A stretch of 64,000 nt of DNA from DAOOVD01 sp035369845 (GTDB lineage: Bacteria > Bacillota > Desulfotomaculia > Desulfotomaculales > Pelotomaculaceae). This document shows, piece by piece, positions 51,526 through 58,967 of the stretch; positions within the stretch are counted from its first letter, which is position 1, and every line of letters begins with the position of its first letter. The position numbers and the translations under genes were made by a program. The notes under the pieces were generated by a model, which was not told the origin of the DNA, did not search any database, and was given only the letters and a program-made list of their open reading frames with translations. Where the stretch lies: contig DAOOVD010000005.1 in NCBI GenBank assembly GCA_035369845.1, positions 17,836 to 81,835 on the forward strand. The letters are read 5' to 3'.

Positions 51526-51987
51526 TTATATATAGCGGCTTAACATAACATAGGGCGGACAGGAAACCTGCTTTTGCAATAATTCATGGTCATTTCCAAT
51601 TACAACGTCGCTGTTAGATTCCAATGCGGTAGCAATAATTATAGAATCAGGAAGTTTTAACCCCAGGCTGGAACGGATTCTCGCCGCTTCCCTGGCAATT
51701 CCCCTGGTTACCGGTATTATTTCAATATTAGGGAAGTCATCCGTCAAAAACTGAATAGCTTTAATCGCCTCTGCATTGTTTTCGCGATAGGGCTTGACCA
51801 GGAGTTCCGCTTCTGTGATTACAGAAAGGTTTAATTTCATCTGACCCTGTTCCACTGATTCAAAGAGCGGCTCAAGGAGATCTATAAACCCTGACGTGCT
51901 GTCGAGAAAATAAATTACGGCATTTGTATCAAGAGTCGCGCTCCTGTATTGAGAAATTTCATTTAAAAACTGTTCTACCCGTGCCAT
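51526..51987 (-). CDS. PIN-domain ribonuclease toxin (VapC-like)
   Basis: 153 residues with the acidic PIN residues in order: LDTNAVIYFLDS, TEAELLV, KLPDSIIIATAL and GNDHELL. PIN toxins cleave tRNA or rRNA. The gene overlaps the upstream AbrB-fold antitoxin gene by 13 bp, normal for VapBC coupling. It looks intact. Confidence 0.88.
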   Translation of the reverse strand: MARVEQFLNEISQYRSATLDTNAVIYFLDSTSGFIDLLEPLFESVEQGQMKLNLSVITEAELLVKPYRENNAEAIKAIQFLTDDFPNIEIIPVTRGIAREAARIRSSLGLKLPDSIIIATALESNSDVVIGNDHELLQKQVSCPPYVMLSRYI

Positions 51988-52220
51988 TCCTCGCGTTCCT
52001 TCCGGACATACCGGTCAATTTCGGCCGCGTTTTTACCGTATAGACCTTTCACGGCTCCGGCCAATGCCTTTGTCAAACTCTCCGGCCTGGCAGTGACAAT
52101 CATCTTGTCCCCTTCCAATTCGATGATCAATTTCTGCCCCTCTTTCAAGCCCAATCGCCGGAAGAACTCTGCAGGAATTGTTAATTGACGCTTACTGGAA
52201 ACCGTAACGGTAGCGCGCAA
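51975..52220 (-). CDS. AbrB/MazE-fold antitoxin (VapB-like)
   Basis: 81 residues. The N-terminal swapped-hairpin AbrB domain reads TVSSKRQLTIPAEFFRRLGL, followed by an acidic helical tail that should wrap the PIN toxin (AAEIDRYVRKEREEW). TTG at 52220 is the start with GGGGTGA upstream. It should bind its own promoter. Confidence 0.87.
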   Translation of the reverse strand: MRATVTVSSKRQLTIPAEFFRRLGLKEGQKLIIELEGDKMIVTARPESLTKALAGAVKGLYGKNAAEIDRYVRKEREEWHG

Positions 52221-52282
52221 CCACTCTCACCCCACCGGGAACTAATTAACCAAGAAAATTATAACAATACCAAGCATCACCG

Positions 52283-52425
52283 TCAAGAACCCGGTTCATT
52301 CAATTGCATAGCGATACCGCAAATTCGCAAACAGGATATAGCCGGGTTAACGAGGGCCAGGGCATATCCCCTGGAAAGCCATTCCTGCCTCAAAAAGCCG
52401 GCCAAAACCGCTTCTTTCAGCAAGT
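52283..52425 (-). pseudogene. C-terminal fragment of a PIN-domain gene
   Basis: The minus-strand frame reads LKEAVLAGFLRQEWLSRGYA, nearly the same as the segment EEAALAGSLRREWLSRGHT of the PIN gene at 57 kb. It then drifts into unrelated sequence and stops. DNA identity with 57060-57120 is evident (shared ctggaaagccattcc). It is a decayed toxin remnant inside the 325-bp gap between two TA modules. Confidence 0.65.
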
Positions 52426-52496
52426 TTCCCTATTGAACCGTGCCAAAAAACGGGCGGCTTTGGTTATGGGAACCTTCTTGCATAGGAGAATTCCTA

Positions 52497-52525
52497 TTGA
52501 CCCATTATGGGAACAATATTATAAT
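52497..52525 (+). promoter_or_regulatory. Promoter of the RelBE-like pair
   Basis: TTGACC (52497-52502), 17-bp spacer, TATAAT (52520-52525), 20 bp before the antitoxin start. The ribosome site AAGGAGG follows. Confidence 0.75.
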
Positions 52526-52545
52526 AATTTTAAGGAGGTGCGCTT

Positions 52546-52827
52546 ATGGACAATAATATTATTTTCGTCAGCAGTGAATTTGAAGAAGTCGATACCCGAA
52601 CCATTGATGAACGAAACAGGCTTACCATCGGCGAATTAATGAAAGGCTATAAAAGAGTGCGCATATATAAAAACGACCGGGGGGAAGTTTTTCTCCAACC
52701 TATCGTCGAAATCCCTGCCTCCGAATTGTGGCTTTTTCAGGACAAAGAAGCCCTGGAAGGCGTTCTTAAAGGCATTAAAGACGCTTCCGAGGGTAAAATT
52801 TCCCGCCTGGACCTCAACGAGCTTTAG
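52546..52827 (+). CDS. Antitoxin of a RelE/ParE-type module
   Basis: 93 residues. The N-terminal half (DTRTIDERNRLTIGELMKG) looks like an AbrB-type or ribbon DNA-binding domain. The C-terminal half is a charged helix (EALEGVLKGIKDASEGKISR) typical of antitoxin tails. Its RelE-like partner follows after 13 bp, and a strong promoter precedes it. I do not recognise the exact family, so the antitoxin role rests on position and design. Confidence 0.65.
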   Translation: MDNNIIFVSSEFEEVDTRTIDERNRLTIGELMKGYKRVRIYKNDRGEVFLQPIVEIPASELWLFQDKEALEGVLKGIKDASEGKISRLDLNEL

Positions 52828-52840
52828 CATGGGGTAAAAA

Positions 52841-53134
52841 ATGTTTACGTTAAACATCACTGATCAGGCGAAACAACAATTAAATGCGCTTAAAAATGAT
52901 CAAGGGCTGGACAAGAGATACAAAGCTGTTAAAAAAGCCCTTTGTCTTTTAGCTGAAAATCCCCGGCATAAAAGTCTTCAAACCCATGAATTCACCAGTT
53001 TAAAAGGCCCCAAGGGGGAAAAAGTCTTTGAAGCCTATGCCGAACAGGCTACTCCCGCAGCTTACCGGATATTTTGGTATTACGGCCCTGAAAAAGATCA
53101 AATTACCATCCTGGCGGTCGCAAAACACCATTGA
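52841..53134 (+). CDS. RelE/ParE-superfamily toxin
   Basis: 97 residues with the RelE-like layout: N-terminal strand FTLNITDQAKQQL, helical RYKAVKKALCLLAENPRHKS, then YRIFWYYGPEKDQITILAVAKHH. The final aromatic/His tail fits mRNA-cleaving members. It is directly downstream of its putative antitoxin. ATG is the only sensible start. Confidence 0.75.
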   Translation: MFTLNITDQAKQQLNALKNDQGLDKRYKAVKKALCLLAENPRHKSLQTHEFTSLKGPKGEKVFEAYAEQATPAAYRIFWYYGPEKDQITILAVAKHH

Positions 53135-53145
53135 CAATAAATTTA

Positions 53146-53174
53146 TTGACATAGATTGCCATTTACAATAAGAT
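53146..53174 (+). promoter_or_regulatory. Promoter of the first Uma2 gene
   Basis: TTGACA (53146-53151) and TAAGAT (53169-53174) with a 17-bp spacer. GGAAGGAG follows about 10 nt before the start codon. Confidence 0.7.
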
Positions 53175-53220
53175 CAAAGGAAACGAACGCCGGACTAAAA
53201 CCGGAAGGAGTTGTTTTCAG

Positions 53221-53799
53221 ATGGGTTTAGCGCCAGCGGATATTGCGGCCCGGCAGGCAGCCGCGGCTAAAAAAACATACACATACGAAGACTACCGGAA
53301 ACTTCCGGAAGGCGCCCCTTACCAACTGATCGGAGGGATGTTGATAATGACCCCGGCGCCGTCGACTTACCACCAGATAATTTCCATGAAACTGGAAGTC
53401 AAGCTGGCGAGTTTCGTCATGGAAAGAGATCTGGGCCTTGTTCTCTACGCGCCTCTGGATGTCTACTTCGAAGAAAGCGAAACCTATCAGCCCGACCTTA
53501 TTTTTATCGCCGGGGAGAGGCTGTCAATCATAGAACCTGACAAAATAAACGGCGCTCCCGATCTGGTGGTGGAGATTCTCTCCCCCGGCACCGCCTATTA
53601 CGATCTGCGGAAAAAGTATAAAATTTACGAAAAACACATGGTAAGGGAATACTGGGTAATCGACCCGGAAGAGCAAAGCGTGGAAATTTACGCTTTGCAG
53701 GACGGCAAGTTTACTCTCGGACAAAGAGCAGAAAAACAAGGAACAGTCAGCTCAACGGTGATCGAAGGATTCACTCTGTCGGTGGAAAGCATTTTTTAA
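53221..53799 (+). CDS. Uma2 family (DUF820) PD-(D/E)XK nuclease-fold protein, copy 1
   Basis: 192 residues. The nuclease fold is visible: YTYEDYRKLPEGAPYQLIGG, then YQPDLIFIAG (PD), GAPDLVVEILSPGT (E), the basic YDLRKKYKIYEKHMVREYW helix, and VIDPEEQSVEIY. The Uma2 family is common in cyanobacteria and Firmicutes, often in many copies; its role is unknown. It has its own promoter and a related gene 142 bp downstream, about 40 percent similar by eye. Confidence 0.85.
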   Translation: MGLAPADIAARQAAAAKKTYTYEDYRKLPEGAPYQLIGGMLIMTPAPSTYHQIISMKLEVKLASFVMERDLGLVLYAPLDVYFEESETYQPDLIFIAGERLSIIEPDKINGAPDLVVEILSPGTAYYDLRKKYKIYEKHMVREYWVIDPEEQSVEIYALQDGKFTLGQRAEKQGTVSSTVIEGFTLSVESIF

Positions 53800-53862
53800 A
53801 CATTATGCGTTGTGGCTAGGGCGGGCCGGATCAGTTTCCCGAAAAGCAGGAAAATTGTAAAA

Positions 53863-53891
53863 TTGCCGGGCACGTAAAAAAATGCTATAAT
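53863..53891 (+). promoter_or_regulatory. Promoter of the second Uma2 gene
   Basis: TTGCCG (53863-53868), 17-bp spacer, TATAAT (53886-53891), in the gap between the two Uma2 genes. Confidence 0.6.
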
Positions 53892-53941
53892 TTTTCTACC
53901 AACAAGTGTAAAATGAAAAAATTGATAAGGGGTGAACAAAA

Positions 53942-54529
53942 GTGCCCGGTGCAGCCGTACATCACCCGCAGCCCCGGAGCGGGCTCACCTACGAAGATTA
54001 CCTGAAAATTGACGACGGGCAGCGCTATGAACTGATCGAGGGGGAATTAGCTTTGGTTCCTTCGCCCAATTTCCGGCACCAGCACCTGGCCGCCGCCGTA
54101 GAGGCCCTGCTGCGGGAGCACGTAAAAAAACACAACCTTGGCCTGGTTTTAGACGCCCCTTTCGACGTGGTACCGGCGGAAAACGTGGTCCTGCAGCCGG
54201 ACGTGTTCTACCTTTCCCGGGAACGGTACCACCTGCTCACCGGGGACTGTCTGAAAGGGGCGCCGGACCTGGTGGTGGAAGTGCTTTCTCCCTCCACCGG
54301 CCGCCGCGACCGCCTGGAAAAGAGCAGGTTGTACCTGCGCTTCGGGGTAAGGGAGTACTGGGTGGTAGACCCGGCCGCCCAGACGGTGGAAGTGTTCAGC
54401 AACAGCGAAAGCGGGTGGCTCCTGGCCGGCTCCTACGGCCCGGAAGACACCGTCGTCTCGCCGCTTTTGCCGGGCCTGGCCGTACCAGGCGAAGAAATCT
54501 TCACCCTTCCGGAAGGGCTGGAGCTGTGA
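53942..54529 (+). CDS. Uma2 family (DUF820) PD-(D/E)XK nuclease-fold protein, copy 2
   Basis: 195 residues with the same layout as copy 1: LTYEDYLKIDDGQRYELIEG, LQPDVFYLSRE, GAPDLVVEVLSPST, DRLEKSRLYLRFGVREYW and VVDPAAQTVEVF. The GTG start has AAGGGGTG upstream. Its coding DNA is clearly more GC-rich than copy 1, so the pair may not be a recent tandem duplication. Confidence 0.85.
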   Translation: MPGAAVHHPQPRSGLTYEDYLKIDDGQRYELIEGELALVPSPNFRHQHLAAAVEALLREHVKKHNLGLVLDAPFDVVPAENVVLQPDVFYLSRERYHLLTGDCLKGAPDLVVEVLSPSTGRRDRLEKSRLYLRFGVREYWVVDPAAQTVEVFSNSESGWLLAGSYGPEDTVVSPLLPGLAVPGEEIFTLPEGLEL

Positions 54530-54654
54530 ATCTTAAACAAAAAAGAGCTAGGGCTTCCAGCCTGCGCACAGGCTCATTACCAAACTACCAATATTAAAAA
54601 TTTCCAACCAAAAAATAATTCTCCGGCATATTGAAAACAGAGATAGCTGAATCC

Positions 54655-54692
54655 GAAAGGTCCCGCACCGCAAGGTTTATGGGTCCTTTTGT
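54655..54692 (+). terminator. Weak terminator-like hairpin after the Uma2 pair
   Basis: AAAGGtCCC (54656-54664) faces GGGtCCTTTT with one mismatch, followed by TTTTGTGTG. It lies about 130 nt beyond the Uma2 stop. Confidence 0.4.
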
Positions 54693-54854
54693 GTGACCCG
54701 GGCGGGCCTGGCTTGACTTTTCTTTTGCAGCGTTAAGAAGGTGCCTGACATTTTCCTGGGAGCGGCTGAGGAAGCGGGAGTGAAGGAGGCTTGAGGCCGG
54801 ATGACGAAAATGAGTTAATGAACGATTTGGAAACCATAAGGAGGCTAGGGTGCG

Positions 54855-54905
54855 GTGGTGATAAGTGATGCTACTGTTTTAATAGCTCTGGCCCGTACCG
54901 GATAG
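54855..54905 (+). pseudogene. N-terminal remnant of a DUF3368/PIN-like gene
   Basis: From GTG 54855 the frame reads VVISDATVLIALARTG and stops. This is the characteristic opening of DUF3368 PIN-like proteins (the first metal-binding Asp is present). Ribosome-site-like GGAGG lies upstream. The rest of the gene is missing. It is part of an 880-bp gap (54530-55409) with no intact gene. Confidence 0.55.
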
Positions 54906-55004
54906 TCATTGACCTCATTAATGGCAATTTATCGGCAAAACAAGATTGCGTGGGAGTGAAAAGTAGAATGTCACGCAAAGAAATCCAACGCTGTTTCTAA
55001 TCTG

Positions 55005-55396
55005 CTATGACTTTTTATAACCAAGCCGAACAACTATTTGCCCACCAAAAGCTTCATCGATTGAGCGAAATAACATAGATTCCTCTTCAAATGTAACTGG
55101 TCCGCCATCCCGTAAAACCATGATAGAACCTACTGAATTTCGGGATTGCTCCCTCACCGATTGGATAGTGAACTTGTTAGAAATCACGTAATGCGGCTCA
55201 ATTCTGAGATATTCGCCAATTTTACTCTAATTCGCGAATACACGTTCGTTCCCCTGCCATTTGGGAAAATTTTTCTTAATCTTTCCCAAATCGGTCTGGA
55301 GGGTTCCCGGTATTCCTGGATGATAACCGGACCGGCACTCAGGCAACGTATCAGCAAACAACTTTTCCGGCTCTTCCGCAGCCCGCACCGGCGCAT
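55005..55396 (-). pseudogene. Frameshifted ORF pair of unknown origin
   Basis: Two short minus-strand frames (55184-55396 and 55005-55187) overlap by four bases. In the downstream frame the reading GEYLRIEPHYVISNKFTIQS continues naturally back into the region read in another frame by the first ORF. This suggests one broken gene of about 120 residues. Segments such as PSRPIWERLRKIFPNGRG and MVLRDGGPVTFEEES look protein-like. I do not recognise the family. Confidence 0.35.
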
Positions 55397-55409
55397 ATGC
55401 CTGTCACAT

Positions 55410-56804
55410 TTACGAAGCCCTGTCCTTCATTAAAATTACCTTCACCGTCTGCAGCAAAATCGCCAGGTCCTTCGCCGGGGAGTACGACTTCGTGTAAAGC
55501 AGGTCGTACTTCAATTTGTTTTCCGGGCTCGTGCTGTACCTTCCGGCAATCTGGGCCAGGCCGGTGATGCCCGACTTCACGTTCATCCGGTAGGCGTACT
55601 CCGGCGTTTCCTTAACCAGTTCGTTGACGAAGAAAGGCCTTTCCGGGCGCGGCCCCACGATGCTCATATCCCCCTTCAACACGTTCAAAAGCTGCGGTAT
55701 TTCGTCAATCCGCGCGGCCCGCAAAAAGCGTCCGACTCTCGTCACCCGCGGGTCGTTTTCCGAGGCCAGCACCGGGCCGCTCCCGCGCTCGGCTTTGTCG
55801 ACCATGGTGCGCAACTTGTACAGATAAAAAGGTTTTCCCTGCAGCGTAAGGCGCTTCTGCCGGTACAGAACCGGGCCCGGGCTGTCCAGCTTGATGACGA
55901 CGCCGGCCAGAATTATTAAAGGAGAGGCAATCGCGAGAGCGATCAGGGAGAGCAGAATATCCATCACTCTCTTCACCGCCAGCGATTCCTCCGGTATCGC
56001 CAGGCGGCCCACGATAAACACCGGCACGTCGTCAACCTGGTCCAGCCTGGACTGGGAAAGCATTATGTCGTACAAATCCGGCACCAGGTATACTTTCTTG
56101 TCTTTGTCTATGCAGGCGTAGACGACTTTGGCCTTGTCCTCCTGGGAAAGGTTCGAGCACACGAAAACCTGGTCGGGGTCAACTGCGTCAAGACACCCGC
56201 AGAATTCCGCGATATCCCCCAGCACGGGCCAGCGAATTTCAGCGGCAGTACCGTTTTGTTCCCCGCGCTTCCCGTTTTCACGGCCAGAACCAAAGACGAG
56301 TCCGGCCACTTTCAATGCCCCGCCGGCAACCGACTCGAGCTTTTCCGCAAAAGCAACCGCCTCCGAGGGCTGTCCGGCCACAATCACCCTGGCGCCGCTC
56401 AACAGCCCCCTTTCCAAATGCCACGCCAGCCTTCTCCAGACGGCCAGCAAAACCAGCTGGATCAAAGGCGCGGTCAAGAGAACAGTACGCGGGAAGGAAA
56501 ATCCGCGCAACATGAAAGACAGCGCCATGGCCGCCAGCGCCTGGAAAAACACGACGCAAATCAGCGAGGCGAACACTTCCGCCCAGCGCCAGCGGTAGCT
56601 CCCGTACAGCTTGTATAAGTAAAAAAGCGCCAGCGCGGACAGGGTGAGCCAGGGCCAGGTGGAAAGATAAGGGGCGATATTTTCACGCGGAACATTCCAG
56701 CCGAATTTGAAGAAAAAAGCCAGCAAGTAACCTGAATTGACAAGCGCAAGGTCAACCAGAATGACCGCCAACAAAAACAGCCGTCTATTTTTTTGAACAA
56801 ACAT
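55410..56804 (-). CDS. Polyprenyl glycosylphosphotransferase (exopolysaccharide initiating sugar transferase)
   Basis: Initiates polysaccharide synthesis by moving a sugar phosphate to undecaprenyl phosphate at the membrane. 464 residues: four N-terminal membrane helices, a CoA-binding-like domain (about 140-240), a further helix (LLSLIALAIASPLIILAGVV near 288-308) and the C-terminal bacterial sugar transferase domain with VLYRQKRLTLQGKPFYLYKL, RTMVDKAE and KGDMSIVGPRPERPFFV. WbaP/EpsE family. ATG has GTGAGG upstream. It belongs with the GT4 and rml genes further on as a surface glycan locus. Confidence 0.93.
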   Translation of the reverse strand: MFVQKNRRLFLLAVILVDLALVNSGYLLAFFFKFGWNVPRENIAPYLSTWPWLTLSALALFYLYKLYGSYRWRWAEVFASLICVVFFQALAAMALSFMLRGFSFPRTVLLTAPLIQLVLLAVWRRLAWHLERGLLSGARVIVAGQPSEAVAFAEKLESVAGGALKVAGLVFGSGRENGKRGEQNGTAAEIRWPVLGDIAEFCGCLDAVDPDQVFVCSNLSQEDKAKVVYACIDKDKKVYLVPDLYDIMLSQSRLDQVDDVPVFIVGRLAIPEESLAVKRVMDILLSLIALAIASPLIILAGVVIKLDSPGPVLYRQKRLTLQGKPFYLYKLRTMVDKAERGSGPVLASENDPRVTRVGRFLRAARIDEIPQLLNVLKGDMSIVGPRPERPFFVNELVKETPEYAYRMNVKSGITGLAQIAGRYSTSPENKLKYDLLYTKSYSPAKDLAILLQTVKVILMKDRAS

Positions 56805-56945
56805 AGTTATTCCTCACGTTAAAAGAACAATGAATTTATTTTTTCCAATTCGTCATATTATTGCAATTTCCTTTTTTACCCCGAATTGCCCGGCAAAAGG
56901 GAAGCCATATAATCCTAATAAAAAAAGGGAGCCTTGCCACTTTAT

Positions 56946-57363
56946 CTATTCCCGACCATGAAACTCTAGACCGGGGAACTCTGCGAAGTTTGATTCGCAG
57001 GGCTTATATGAGGTTCCTGGAAATGGCCAAAGCAGCATTTACAACATCCGCGATGGCCGGGGTATGTCCCCTGGAAAGCCATTCCCGCCTCAAGGAGCCG
57101 GCCAAAGCCGCCTCTTCGAAGCTGGGAGCAAGGTAAAAGTAAAGCTCCCGCAGCATTTTTTCCGCCTGGTCCCGCACCGGGTGCGGTATTCCCGTCATAA
57201 ATTCCGTGACCGCAACGCTGGAAACAAAGAGAGCTTCCTGGTTAATCTCCAGGAGCAACTTTTCTGCCCTAATCCTTGAATTATTCCGCCTGCCCCGGTT
57301 TAAATCAATCAAAAAGTCCGTGTCCAATAAAAATCCGGCTCCGTGATATTCCGGATTCATCAT
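56946..57363 (-). pseudogene. PIN-domain toxin gene with a C-terminal frameshift
   Basis: The frame from 57363 encodes 119 residues: FLLDTDFLIDLNRGR, VTEFMTGIPHPV, and SRGHTPAIADVVNAALAISRN, then stops at 57004. One frame over, the sequence resumes as NFAEFPGLEFHGRE and stops at 56946, which is the expected PIN C-terminus. A single-base insertion near 57000 explains this. The truncated protein keeps three of the four usual acidic positions. It may be an inactive toxin; a sequencing error is the alternative. It overlaps the upstream small ORF by 4 bp. Confidence 0.7.
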
Positions 57364-57593
57364 TTTATCCTTTCGTCTGAAGCTCTCAGGCGGTTGACAA
57401 AAGCCAGGGCGTCCAAATCGTCATCAAAAAAGCCTTCCGCATCTTCGATATAGACAAGACGAGCCTTGCGTTTGAGTTCTCTTTCAAAAGACCTGGCCGC
57501 ATTTTTCCTTGAACCCAATAAAAAAACACGCCCCTCCAAGCCTTTTTTAATAAATTTGGGTGTTATTATTTCTTTCCATGCCGGCCAGGGCAT
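57360..57593 (-). CDS. Chimeric small ORF: glycosyltransferase-derived N-terminus plus antitoxin-like tail
   Basis: 77 residues. The N-terminal part reads IKKGLEGRVFLLGSRKNAAR and matches the GT4 gene at 59 kb (KRKGLEERVFLLGAREEAAE); the DNA is near-identical over about 40 bp (57511-57550 versus 59308-59345). The C-terminal part (RLVYIEDAEGFFDDDLDALA, VNRLRASDERI) overlaps the PIN gene by ATGA, as an antitoxin would. It seems to be a recombined antitoxin gene whose front end was replaced. It also overlaps the next gene's 3' end by about 47 bp, so expression is uncertain. Confidence 0.5.
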   Translation of the reverse strand: MPWPAWKEIITPKFIKKGLEGRVFLLGSRKNAARSFERELKRKARLVYIEDAEGFFDDDLDALAFVNRLRASDERIK

Positions 57594-58632
57594 CGGCGGC
57601 TGCCCTATAAGTCTCCCTGTCTATTTTACCGCGGGCTGCCACGAGGGAACGTAAAACCTTCACGGCCTCTCCCTTTCTGCCCAATTGCTCCAAGAACAAG
57701 GCATAACGGTAACGACCGAAGTGCCAGTCCGGCATCCGGGCGAACAGAGAACGGTATTCCTCTTCGCCCTCTTCCACCCGTCCCATGGTAGCGAGAAAGT
57801 CCGCCCGGTTACAGTAGCAAAAGCCCTTTTCGTCGTCATCTTTGGCCAGCTCCAGGAGCCGTTCCTCAACCCGGATCCCCTCGGCGGCCAGGTCTTTATT
57901 ATTAAGGCACAGTTCCTCCACATCATGCAGGGCGTTCTCAAGGAAACCCTGCTTCCCTACAGCTTCAGCCAGCTTGACGTTATCCTCAAGGGCAGCCAGA
58001 GAACCCTCCAGGTCCCCTTTCTCAGCCAGATACCGGGCTATATGGTGCCTGTTTTCCAGTTGGACCACTGGCGCATCGGTCGCCTGCTGAAGCAGGTAAT
58101 CCCTGGTGGCGTACGCCCCCCAACCAAGTAAGAGGAAACCGCCTGACCTGTTGAGTTTAAAACAGTCTTCCACTTCGATGCAGCACTTCTTATACTTTTT
58201 CCCGCTGCCGCACGGGCAGGGATCGTTCCGGCTTATCCCACCTGCTTCACGCCCCAGGAGCCGCAGGCGTCGGGTATAGGCAACTGTGTCAAAGGGCACT
58301 TGTTGCTTTATGACCTCGTAAAAATGGTGAATAAAAAGCGCCACCACCGTGCTCCTGGCAGCATGACGGGACAGTCCCGCCTGCTGCAGCCTTTCCACCG
58401 CCTCCCGGGCTTCCGGTGGATTTTCTTCCCTTATCTGCCTTTCCACAATACACTCAAACAGGATATGCAAAACCGGGTTGACACCGTTAATATCCACCGT
58501 CCCAGACAGCATGTCCAGGCGGCGCCACAGAGCATCCACTTCCGGATGCTCGCCCAAAACGGCAGATACAGTTTCATCTTGAGTTTGTGTCCATAACTCG
58601 TCAACGATGCTTTTATTTTTTTGAATTTCCAT
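57547..58632 (-). CDS. SEC-C motif protein with DUF1841-like N-terminus and TPR-like C-terminus
   Basis: 361 residues. N-terminal helical domain (about 20-125; LFECIVERQIREENPPEARE, GLSRHAARSTVVALFIHHF) resembles DUF1841. A complete SEC-C zinc motif follows, ISRNDPCPCGSGKKYKKCC, near 135-153. The rest is TPR-like helical pairs (ARYLAEKGDLEGSLAALEDN, RYALFLEQLGRKGEAVKVLR). SEC-C motifs bind zinc and often attach to SecB, ribosomes or nucleic acid. Function unknown. The ATG lies after AAGGAG. The last about 45 bases overlap the chimeric ORF. Confidence 0.7.
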   Translation of the reverse strand: MEIQKNKSIVDELWTQTQDETVSAVLGEHPEVDALWRRLDMLSGTVDINGVNPVLHILFECIVERQIREENPPEAREAVERLQQAGLSRHAARSTVVALFIHHFYEVIKQQVPFDTVAYTRRLRLLGREAGGISRNDPCPCGSGKKYKKCCIEVEDCFKLNRSGGFLLLGWGAYATRDYLLQQATDAPVVQLENRHHIARYLAEKGDLEGSLAALEDNVKLAEAVGKQGFLENALHDVEELCLNNKDLAAEGIRVEERLLELAKDDDEKGFCYCNRADFLATMGRVEEGEEEYRSLFARMPDWHFGRYRYALFLEQLGRKGEAVKVLRSLVAARGKIDRETYRAAADALAGMERNNNTQIY

Positions 58633-58783
58633 AGTAACTCCTTAAAAACAAAATTGAAATTATACAGCAGTTTATTATTTCGCCATATAGCAATACTTTC
58701 CTTTATTTATCTGATTTTGATTTCTATACCTTAACAATCTTATTATCATTCTTATAATCCCAAACCGCGCCGCAAAACCTCAC

Positions 58784-58951
58784 CTATTTTATTATTTGAA
58801 TATAGCTTATATAGCTTGTCTTATTGTTTAGCAAGTTTACCTTATATTCGTCAATATCAAAGCCTATGACTTTTAAACCAGCACTACAAAATTCCATTGC
58901 CAGTGGTAATCCAACGTATCCAAGCCCGATCAAACCAATATTTTTGTCCAT
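58784..58951 (-). pseudogene. Truncated nucleotide-sugar dehydrogenase (N-terminal 55 residues)
   Basis: From ATG 58951 the frame reads MDKNIGLIGLGYVGLPLAME and then GLKVIGFDIDEYKVNLLN, the NAD-binding start of UDP-glucose/UDP-ManNAc dehydrogenases. It ends after about 55 of about 430 residues. The remaining gene is absent; the following 150 bp are AT-rich and non-coding. It starts 16 bp after the GT4 gene, as a normal operon partner would, so a deletion probably removed the rest. Confidence 0.8.
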
Positions 58952-58967
58952 CGGGAATAAACCCCCA

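Noticed and set aside
57004..57363. Treating the PIN gene as a complete 119-residue toxin
   Set aside because: The expected C-terminal motif is present in the adjacent frame just after the stop, so a frameshift is a better explanation.
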